From NCBI GenBank assembly GCA_037126765.1, contig JBBCBC010000027.1, positions 7,030,406 through 7,094,405 on the forward strand: a stretch of 64,000 nt of DNA, in the 5' to 3' direction. The notes under the pieces are model-generated. The model was not told where the DNA came from. It ran no database searches and saw only the letters and a program-made list of their open reading frames with translations. Source of the DNA: Stenogyne calaminthoides. Its lineage: Eukaryota; Streptophyta; Magnoliopsida; Lamiales; Lamiaceae. Within the stretch, counting starts at the first letter, position 1, and each line of letters starts with the position of its first letter. Shown piece after piece: positions 35,286-46,007 of this stretch. Position numbers and translations under genes: made by a program.

Positions 35286-38200
35286 ATGGCTTCGAAAAAC
35301 AAAATCTCTTCTTCTCTCATCTCAATTTCCACCCAATCGATTATATCTGCTCGATTAATGTCGATTCCTAGTGGCTTAAGGGAATGGGCGGCGGATGAGG
35401 AGTCGCCGTCGCCGCAGAATCAACTGTCGCCGCGATCGGAGTCCAATACGACGTCGCAAGTCGCCATTGTTGGCTCCAATTTCTGCCCCATTGAGAGCCT
35501 TGACTACGAGTATGTATATGCATTCTCGTTTATTTTAAATCCAAAAATGCAATTCCGCTTGATTACTGCTTAGTGATGCTTATGCTTGTTGCATGTGTGT
35601 AGCAGTGTAGGAGGAACTTTGTATTCATGAATTTTGATGTTATTGGTGAATATCTGTGTGAGTGAATTTAGAATGTGAAGTGCATAATTGATGTTAGTGA
35701 AGTTGGGTAATGTTTATGTTTTTAAATTGCAGGAAATGGATGTGAGTTACTTCTCCTTGATACAGTTCACATGATAATGAAATTTTAATTTCGCTTGGAT
35801 GATTAAAAAATTAACATTATTGTAAAGCCAAAGAAAGTTTAAACACATGATGTCTTACCCATTGTGTTCAATTTTACTATAATCTATGATATCACTAGCT
35901 ATCTTGATAGTGGAGATAGTTTGAGTAGCAGTTACCGTATCCTTTTTATTTCTTCTCTGCTTTCAGTTTCTGTAGGCTTAGAACGGATGGGATTCTAAGT
36001 GAAGTTTCAATATGCAGGATTATTGAGAATGATTTGTTCAAGCAAGATTGGAGGGCTAAGGGGATGGCAGATATTTTTCAGTACATATTCATGAAATGGA
36101 CATTTTGTTTTCTTATTGGACTTATTATGAGTCTCGTTGGGTTCTTCATCAACCTTGCTATTGAGAATATAGCTGGCTTTAAGTTTGTTATAACATCCAA
36201 GATGATTTTGGCCGGAAAGTAAGTATTCCTACTACTTTAGGTTCGAATACTTCTGAAATTTGTTTATTTTCTGAGCTTTTTTAATTTCATGAATTGTGGT
36301 TATTGATCTCTTCATCATTCTTTCATGTATGCATGTGCATGTATACCTTTTTTCAATTACTAATATTTCCTGTTTTAGAGATTTTTAGTTTCAACTAAAA
36401 GGAAAAGGATATATTTCATTTCATTTTAAGTCTCTGATTCTTATCTCCTTGACCACATTTCTAATGTGATGTGTGGACTCTTGCAAATTTATTTTGCTTG
36501 ATTTGTATTGACAGGTTTTCGGCGGCTTTCTTTATGTTTGCCTGTTCAAATCTTGGCTTGATGTTGTTTGCAAGTTTGATAACTATTTTTATAGCGCCTG
36601 AGGCTGCTGGTTCAGGTATACCAGAGGTTAAGGCTTACCTAAATGGTGTAGATGCACCGGCAATATTTTCATTCCAAACTCTGCTTGTCAAGGTACTTGG
36701 GGATCTAGATGCTTTTATTGAATAGCTTGATTATTATGCAAAACATATGAGGTTTCCAATTAGTTCTCTCTTTATATACCCCTCGAAGTATGTAGTTGTA
36801 AATTTGCTTAATTAACTCTAACCAAGTATGAATGACAGAATGAGTTTGATAATTGAGAGGGGATTTGAATTAAGGAAAACAGGCTATCATTTTAACTTGC
36901 AGGATTCTGAACCTATATCAGTATCTTTTCTTATTACCTACCTTCAACATTTAAATGAGTAATACTCATCACTTGCTGCAAATATACATGAATATTTTAT
37001 CCTACTCAAAGTGAAGCCTTTTTCTGAGATGACTGAAGTGATCTTCATATGTTCCATTTATCTCTTTCGATAACTACAGTGCGACTTTTTGAAGAAGATG
37101 TGTTTCCTTCACCCTCAATTTTCTATATATTAGACTTCCAGTTAACTTCCCTCTAACCTATGCCCATGGGTTTGGAGCAGCATGCCTAATTTTAGTCAAT
37201 GGTTTTATCATGAATCATCCTATACAACGTTCTTTAGCTAATTTGTAGTAAACATAGATCCCAACATCCGCTAGGTTCCCTTCTACCCATTTCATTGTAA
37301 AAGCTTAGGGAAATGGATATCTGTTAGATATAAAGGGAATGTAAAAGAAAATTCCCATTTTATAGAACCATTAAGATTTTGATTCAGGATATAATATATA
37401 CTCCTTCTGTCCCCCAAAAGTATGCTGGTTAAAACAGGTTTTACGAAAACATAGATTAAGTCCATTTATGAATAACATAATTGATTGTGAGTAAAGTATA
37501 ATAAATAACTTGAGTAATTAAGTGATTGTTGGACCACGAAGATAAAAATAATTGTGTTCATAGACGTACTTAATCTACCTTTCCGTAAAGCCTTCAGCCC
37601 TCTGAGCATACTTTTGGGGACGGAGGGAGTACAAAAAAACAGCCGGCAGAAGATTTTTTCTTATTGCATATTGCTTAAATTATGAGTTCTTTACGTGTGG
37701 AGAAAATAAATAAATAAATACAATTGGACAATAGTGCATATTGGATTTGGTTGTTCTGGTCCATTCCCTTGGAATAATTAAAAACTCAGGACAAGTGGCC
37801 TCTTTCTAAATTTGAAAACACAGGATTTAATCAAAATTTTAACACACCGGACTATTGTGCCATATTCAATTGACACTTTGGCGAGAAATGCATGTGCTTC
37901 CAAAAGCAGCAGAGGCAAGCAGATCTTGAAGACCATGAGTATAAAATGGAATTATCTCCCGTTCTATCTTGTTTTGTCCAAAATATAAAAGCCCCTTCTC
38001 TTTTCTTTTTATTTGATTATTTAAAAATGAGTATCATATGGTTTGACTGTTGTTCATTGTCGCTTTTATAATTAATGACTTATGTGAAGGTAATGTAACA
38101 TGCAGATAGTTGGAAATATTTGTGCTGTGTCATCATGTCTACATGTTGGAAGAGCAGGGCCGATGGTCCATACTGGTGCATGTATAGCTGCCATAGTGGG

Positions 38201-41007
38201 TGAGGGTGGATCGAAGAACTTAAGGTTGAATTGGAAGTGTTTGCAGGTTTTCAGAAATGATCTTGACAGGCGAGATTTTGTAACGTGCGGATCTGCTGCA
38301 GGCATTGCTGCTGCTTTTCGTGCACCAATTGGTGGGGTGTTGTTTACTCTTCAAGAAATGGCATCTTGGTATTATCTAACCATAACATTTTAACTTTGTT
38401 GGACTCTGGTTTGACTATGCGAAGCTTTGTTCTATCTCATTTGTCCAACAAACAAACAAAGTTCATGCCTGTTATGTCAGTATACTTGCAGTGTGAATCT
38501 AATTTGTATGATTACTGGGAATGTGCGATATTCTAATATACATACATATTGTTATACTGAAGTAGTTAGCTTTAACTTTCTCCTGCAGGTGGAGAAGTTC
38601 TCTGCTGTGGCATGCTTTCTTCACAACTGCTATCGTTGCTATAGTCCTTCGAGCACTGATTGGTGTCTGTTTGGGAGGTGAATGTGGACTATTCGGCAAA
38701 GGGGGTCTTATAATGTACAACGTCACCTCTGCAAATATATCCTATCAACTCAGGGGTGTGCCTCCTGTTCTATTTCTTGCAGTTATAGGAGGCATGCTAG
38801 GAAGCCTCTACAATCTTGTACTTAATAAGATTCTCCAAATTTACAAATTAATTTACAAGTAAGTTTTCCATTTTACATATTATGTTCAGATATGAGTCAG
38901 ATTTCCTCTCCGCAGACTAAATCTTTATGTGCTTTATTCTTTATCCAGGAAAGGAATTGTCTATAAGATAATATTGGCATGTTTTGCTTCCGTTTTCACT
39001 TCTTGTCTTCTATTCGGTCTACCTGGATTGGGGGTTGTCATCTATGTCCATCCGATGAGTCAGAGCCTTGTCCAACAACTGGTAGGTCAGGGAATTACAG
39101 GCAGTTTCACTGTCCTCCCGGCCACTACAATGACCTTGCCAGCCTCTTTTTTAACACAAACGGAGCTGCTATAAGAAACCTCTTTAGCAAAGACACGATG
39201 TCTGAGTTCCATTACTATTGTGTTTTTATATTCTTTTCTACCTCCTTTTTACTCAGTATTTTCAGTTACGGAGTGGTTGCTCCAGCTGGCCTCTTCGTGC
39301 CAATTATTGTAATCGGTGCATCTTATGGGCGTTTTATCGGGATGTGCATTGGTTCTACCTCGAATCTAAACCCTGGCCTATTTGCTGTTCTTGGGTCTGC
39401 CTCCCTTCTTGGGGGATCTATGAGGATGACTGTTTCCTTGTGTGTGATTATTCTTGAACTCACAGATGATCTATTACTGTTGCCACTTATCATGCTTGTT
39501 GCTCTCATTTCCAAGGCCGTGGCCGATACATTTGAAGAAAATATTTATGACCTCATAATGTCATTGAAGGGTCTTCCTTATTTAGTAGCTCATGTTAAGC
39601 CATATACGAGGCTATTAACGGTTGGAGACGTGATTACAGGCCCAGTTCAGGTGTTCCATGGCATTGAGAAGGTTGGTAATATTGTGCACGTTCTCAGAGC
39701 CACAGGGCATAACGGGTTTCCTGTTGTGGACGAGCCTTCGCTCTCTTCGTCTCCAGTGCTATTCGGTTTGATTCTTCGAGCCCATCTCATCGTGTTGTTA
39801 AAAAAGAAATGGTTCTTGAAAACACCCATACATGCATGCCCAGATGCCATTTCACAGTTTACAGCTGATGATTTTGCAAAGAAGGGAGGTCGTATCAAAG
39901 ATATAGGACTATCCGAGGAAGAGATGGAAATGTTTGTAGATTTGCATCCTTTTACTAACACGTCGCCTTACACCGTGGTGGATACAATGTCATTAGCTAA
40001 AGCACTGAGACTTTTCAGGGAAGTCGGATTAAGGCACCTGCTGGTCATTCCCAATGTTTTCGAGGTATGAAGTTTCGTCCTGTCAATTTAATTAGCATTC
40101 CCATTGATCAGCCCATTTTGTGTTTCATCTTGTAATCAATCACCGTAACATACATAATGTGTTAATTGGTCATGTCATGTATTAAACAAAATACAAGATG
40201 AAATATCAAACTGGAATAAGAGAGCGGATGCTGATGCTCCCATTGTGAGCCTCGACTGTAGATAACATGTTCTTGTGTTAAGTTAAAAGGGAAATTTTTC
40301 TTAGTCCCGTGAGTTTCCCTATTTTAGACGAATTGAATTTCGACCAGTTAATTTTCAAAATTCAACTTTTTTGTCTTTTAATCGGTTGCAACGAATTAGT
40401 CACCAAATTTGAAAATTAAAAGGACGAAATAAAAAAAAATTGACACATCAGTTCTATGTTAAATTTATTATACCCGTTTGTTACCCTGGAAAAGAAGGGA
40501 TAAGAAATCATTTCATACGATTCCTATTGTTTGTTATTTCCCCCCGCCCTGGAATCCCTTACTCTATTTTTCTATTTTGGTTGTATTATCCTACCACCTC
40601 CAATGTGATATTGTTAATACCAAGAACTATTTTTTGAATTCTCATGTTATAATACATCTTAATAAACATGTCAAAAAGTCAAATATATCACATACAAATA
40701 AAATATATCACATGATTTTATATCCATTGTAATTCCATATTCACTAAAAAATGGGTCAATGAAACTTCAGCTTAATTCTTTATGCATTTTTTTTATCGAA
40801 CTAGGACATTAGCAGATATTTAGTATATTCCAAGCTGTATATATTGTCAATTATTCTATTGTATAGTCTGTTTACAATGGTATATTTGTTTTGTATATGC
40901 AGCAGAGGGTACCAGTTGTGGGTATATTAACTAGGCATGATTTCATGCCCCAACACATCATGAAGTTGCATCCCACCCTGTTGCAAAAGAAATGGAACAG
41001 GTTGTGA
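35286..41007 (+). CDS. CLC-c-like: CLC-c/g-type anion transporter, tandem copy 1, frameshifted
   Basis: Vacuolar or endomembrane CLC-family anion transporter. Seven exons: 35286-35509, 36018-36218, 36515-36692, 38106-38368, 38589-38858, 38949-40064 and 40906-41007 (or 40903). The start MASKNKISSSLI precedes NTTSQVAIVGSN and CPIESLDYEIIEND, a CLC-c hallmark. Motifs in order: GSGIPEVKAYLNG (chloride-type Ser), GRAGPMVHTGA where the family has GKEGP (Ala218, no gating Glu), GGVLFTLQEMASWW (proton Glu kept), PAGLFVPI, and two CBS domains in exon 6-7 ending VVGILTRHDFMPQH. Exon 6 loses one base near 39021-39027 (CTACCTGG against CTACCCTGG in copy 2), shifting the frame. The last exon stops early, after WNRL. 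The copy is either a young pseudogene or carries a base-call error. Confidence 0.93.
37401..37629. mobile_element. Stowaway MITE in intron 3 of CLC copy 1
   Basis: 229 bp with ends CTCCTTCTGTCCCCCAAAAG and, inverted, CTCCCTCCGTCCCCAAAAG, continuing through TATGCT. Flanked by TA at 37399-37400 and 37630-37631. CLC copy 2 has no element at the matching site. Confidence 0.9.
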
Positions 41008-41145
41008 TTTCGATTCTCTTGGCTCACCTAACAACTATTTAGGCAGTGTTTGGATTTACTTTCAGATGGTGACGCTACTGTTGATCAAGCTAATTCCTTT
41101 GGGTCAACACACTAGAAAAGAAAACTTTGGGCAAATACTTCTGAC

Positions 41146-41438
41146 GAGTTAAATTCATTTTTGGTCCACACGGGGCCTCACGATTTTGGCCTAAATACTT
41201 ACCACTTTAGTATCGTAAAATCTTTTCATGCATTTTTGATCATTCCGTTAGGGAATTCGTTAAATTGCACTTTTGGTCCCAAATCTTATCTTGTGGAATC
41301 AAAACTGCAGCCGACTTTAACGGAAATTGTAACAGTGAAATTAAAACTGCATGAAAAAATAATTTTGATACCAAAGTGGTAAATGTTGGGATCAAAATCG
41401 TGAGTTACCGTGTCATGTGGACAAAAATGAATTTAACT
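41146..41438. mobile_element. Foldback/MITE with long inverted ends, downstream of CLC copy 1
   Basis: GAGTTAAATTCATTTTTGG with GTCCACA and CACGATTTTGG on the left is mirrored on the right (CCAAAATCGTG-like, TGTGGAC, AAAAATGAATTTAACTC). The arms exceed 60 bp with small gaps. The interior includes ACCACTTTAGTATC and its inverse. Flanking ATACTTC occurs on both sides but not adjacent, so no duplication is claimed. Confidence 0.7.
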
Positions 41439-42044
41439 CATACTTCGATTGTCATGCCAGCGTAAGTTGTCGAATAAAATAGTTTTTATTATTGAATTGT
41501 AAATAAAATAAATCATGGTGTATGGAAATGTTAAATGACATGTCTTTTTTTTAACGGAGAACTGACATTAAAGTCCTATTAACAAATTACAAAATTAAAG
41601 AATTCTGTAATTAGCACATTAAAATTTTGCTTTATTTCATCGTTTGATATCTATTAGTTTACAAAAGACAGCTACTGATAATAATATACATTAACAATAA
41701 GTGCTAAAGATGAAAATAAAATTTAAAAATTTTAAATATAGTAATTGGCGTATCTTTATGAGGCTATAACAATAAAAAAAAAATGAGTCTATGGATCTCA
41801 TGTCTACTAAGTGCATCATGCATTTTATAATGTATTTTTGAAATATACAATTTGTTTATACTCAAATATGCAATTTGCGTTCGTGAAACAAATTGTATAT
41901 TTATATATAAATAAATTATATATTTTGAAGTTTCCGGTGAATTATACGCATACGAGACCTAACCATATATATATATTTTTTTTAATAAAATGACTAATGT
42001 CTACTAATTGCACGGCTTGTATACTAGTATTTGGCATCATCATT
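41439..42044. other. AT-rich intergenic stretch
   Basis: No gene or clear repeat recognised. Confidence 0.5.
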
Positions 42045-42290
42045 AGTACATCATTTAATTTATTAAAATAAAGATATTCTCACAAGGAAAACAAAAAATA
42101 TTATAAATCTGTCAACTAAAACGAGATATATGTCCAAGTACATAAAAAGTTCAAGGAAAGGCAGTATAAGCTGTTTCCAAATTAATGGGCGCAACTTTTT
42201 TAACAACATATATTTAAATGAATTTTGAGAAGTATATGCGTGTTTTTACGTGTAAATCCATTATCATTGTGACCTAACCACAAGACATCA
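42045..42290. repeat. Dispersed ~250-bp repeat, copy 2
   Basis: Same orientation and block order as 24170-24425 (for example ACAACATATATTTA, GAATTTTGAGAAGTATATG, TGTTTTTACGTGTAAATC). Indels and substitutions indicate an old duplication or a shared element family. Confidence 0.7.
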
Positions 42291-45200
42291 GTGGATTTTT
42301 GGTGTTAATTATGTGCAAGAATTTCTATTGTTTATTTTAAAATTGCTACTCTTGTTCATTTTAAGTTTTTTAAGGTGTTTTTATTTCACATTTTATTAAA
42401 GTTAATATAGTTAAGTTTATCAAATAAAATGCATTCGCGTTTAATAGTTGTATGGAAATGTAATTATCTCTTAGGAGAATTTGCATTGTACAAATAAGCT
42501 GTAACAAGAAATAGAAAAAAAAAATTGTGAATTTAACCTATTTAGAAACGGGTCCTCATAATGTTGAAAAATTAGGGCATGAGACTCCTAGTGCCTGTTT
42601 TGGTTCAAAATTATAGAGAAAAAAAGCTTAAATTTATCAGGGAATTAAGAAAAAGTATTATATGCATCATTTTTTACGTAAATTGCTATTATTATTGTTT
42701 ATAAAAATTAACACTTTTCAAATAAAATGATGATCCTTACAAACAATAATAATACAGTTAAGAAAATAATACAATAAAAACTGTGAAGATGATTCACATA
42801 ATATTTTTTTGGTAATTAAATCTTTCTCCACACATACAAAGTAGTAATTGGGGTCTACGTTTCCTTCAATCTAAATGACGAGTTTTGATGAATTGAAAAT
42901 CTTCTTTATTACTTTTTCAAAAAAAAAAAAAACCTTCTTTATTAGAACAAGAGAAAAAGAAGAGTGAGGAAACCCACTTTGCTTAAAAAAGAAAAAAGTT
43001 GATTTTTCTTTGTATAAAGGATCCTAAGTTTATTGAATTGGGTAGGGTTATACGACATGACACATATAAAAATTTGCCAATTGTATTTTTGAACTTTCTT
43101 TTTGTCTCACTATATTTTCTTAGCAACATTTTTATAAATCAAATTTATATATGAATTTTATCACTATTATATATAAAATATATCGCTATTGTATTAAAAA
43201 CTATCACTGTTTAAAAAATATTTTATTTTTTAAATAATAATAATTCTTGCACATAATAATAATAATTTTTATGCATAATAGTAGTAATTTTTAAGGATAA
43301 TAGTGATATTAAAAAAAGACCACGATGAACTCGAATTCACACAAGTTATTGTCATATTTTTTTAGGACATTCTATATTTCAAAAATCAAGGATTTGTGAC
43401 TTGTGAAAAATTTCGAAAACAAAAGTAAGTATATAATTAAAATAATTTCGATATATAACAATCAATATTAAAAATTTAATTTAAAAATTAATTTTCTTAG
43501 ACTCACAGAAAGACAATGAAGTTAAATGAAGGTAATCTTAGCAAATATACATACAAAAATATAATTATACTCCGAGGACAAAATCTAATTTACACTAGCT
43601 AGATGTTATGTGCATCATGCTAGCCAAGTTCAATTTTAAATAATATTTTTTTATTTTACTAAATATTATTAATTAATTAATATTAATTGTTTTAATTGAA
43701 CGATATTAATAATTTTTATTAAACAAATATTAGTTATATACAGTTGCATTGCACCGTACAGTAGACTTGCTCAACTTCGATTATATAAAATGGAAATAGC
43801 TATGATATGATATTCAATATTTTTAATTGAGGCAAGTCATATTTTAATTGAGTAAGGTGAAGATTCATCACATGTATGAAACTGTCTCACACAAGACTCT
43901 ATCTTTAATCGAGTACTTCTTATGCACGCCAATGATATAGTACAACTGTATACAACTACAACATTTTTAAATGAACACAATTAATATTGCTTAATGAAAA
44001 TAACAAATATTAACTAATAAATATTTTTTCTTAATAAAACAACTAATATTATTAAGAAATATATTTAAGTTGCATATTGTGGTGTAGGTAATGCATTAAT
44101 AACTTTGTTCTTTTAAATAAATAGCACATTTAAAATATATTATTTGTTTTTCAAATGTTGCAATATATATATTTTTAAAATAAGGCAGTAGGGCAAAATT
44201 AACTTTTCTTGATCATCTATATGTGAACATCGTATTTCCTTTTCCCCAAATTCCAAGACATCATATTGCATCAATAGTAAAACCCAACTCTCATACTCAC
44301 ATAAACATTATCTACACTTTATACTTCAATAAAATTATAAAATATATATCAAAGTTGGGAAAGTTTTGAAGTATGGTAAACAATTCTTGAAAGAGTATTT
44401 ACTTTATAAGGCTTCTTTGATTATTCGTAATGTCGATGTTGTGTCAAATTTTATTATTAGGGCCTCTTACCTTTATGATAGCTTATATGATAGCTTAAAT
44501 TGTTAGTTCGAGCTTTCTGTTCATATGGATAAACTTCTCGATTTTTGTCATTCTTGCAAAAAATAAAAAATGCTCCACTGGTTTTCAAAAGAAATATATG
44601 TAAAATTAATAAATACAGAATCTTTTTACATGAAGTTATCTTACGGAATGTGTTCTATTGAAAAGTACTTGAACTTTTTTTTTTTTTTGCATAATCATCA
44701 ATATTGTAAAATGCTCTCATATAAGTTTTGATGAAGTATGAACAAGTGTAGTACACGTATGCATGATTGAGTTACCCATTTTTATTAACCTTTAAAGAAA
44801 TTAATCGATCTGATTTTGTGAACTAATTTGATGACATAATCGATTTAATTAGGAAATTAACTTTTTATGTGTACTTTTTCAGATTTAGTAGCTCTTTAAA
44901 ATTTGTTCCCAAGTGGAAGTGTTGGACACTTTAATCAAATTGTCCCTTCAGTAAATTATCCGTTAAAATTGAGGGGACCCACCCACATTTATGTAGCCCA
45001 TTTAGAGGGAAAAAATTAGTTCCATAATAAACGATATAATACCTTGCATGAATAAGTTCGTACGGATTATATTTTTTTTTGATGATCAATGAATATATTG
45101 TGGATATATAATAAATTTTGATAATGCTAATGTGGATAGTGGGGTTTTTTTTTCTTTAAATACAAAAATTTACATAAATTCGAATTTACGTAAGCTATTT

Positions 45201-45640
45201 CTCTTTAAATGTCACCGTTTGCACTCGAAGTGTCACTGTGAAAAAAAGTTAAGTGTATCTTTAAAACAGTTTGTATCTCATGAATACATTTCATACCATT
45301 AAATTGAATTATTTAATCTATTTTATCAATTTCACTCATTTTTCTAACCCACTGAACATGACTCATATCATATCCTGTATAGTTTTTAAATTAAAAACCA
45401 GTTTCATAGCATAAAATTTGTTCACCCTAAAGTTGCTTTTTTTTAGTAAGTCTCAGATGAAACTTGTTTACAGAATGACATTTATATCATTACATTTATA
45501 AACTAATACCAACACACTTATCAATTGATACTATTACATTTATAAGGTAAGATCATAATATTAAATGTTATTGGTATTAGCTTATAAGTGCTTGTTTTCA
45601 AACAATGTTGGAACAATGAAAATCACTTCTACCCAACTTA
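42291..45640. other. AT-rich intergenic between CLC copies
   Basis: No gene recognised. Around 43140-43350 an element with inverted ends (TTATATATGAATTTTATCAC... and GATGAACTCGAATTCACACAAG) contains TATCACTGTT motifs, resembling the arms of the foldback at 25520-26047. The rest is AT-rich with short A and T runs. Confidence 0.45.
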
Positions 45641-45810
45641 GAGCGTGTTTTGAAACACCTAAAACAATTTTCAGAAATACTTATTTTCAAAACTCTCTCT
45701 CACAATTTTTAAAAATAAGTGCTTCTGGAAGCTGTTTTAAGTGTTTCAAAATACACCTTTATTCAAAAAATAAGTGCTTCTAATGTTTCAATAGAGTTTC
45801 AAAACACACC
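45641..45810. mobile_element. Small MITE (170 bp) upstream of CLC copy 2
   Basis: The ends GAGCGTGTTTTGAAAC and, inverted, GGTGTGTTTTGAAACTC are similar. Direct motifs AATAAGTGCTTCT recur inside. The flanks CTTA and TAAG are compatible with a 3-base TWA target but do not match exactly. Confidence 0.6.
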
Positions 45811-46007
45811 TAAGAATAGTAATATCTGTTTATAATGGTAATGATGTTAATTTCATATATCATAAATAAATTTGACGGGAGAGTTTAATTTAAATATGAA
45901 GTTCGCATTTTTTTTTTGGCGCCATGTGAATGATGAGCTCATTTTTGGGGTTATGTTTGCATCGTCACTCAGCAGTAGTTGGGTACTACTACAAATACGT
46001 TGCAGCA

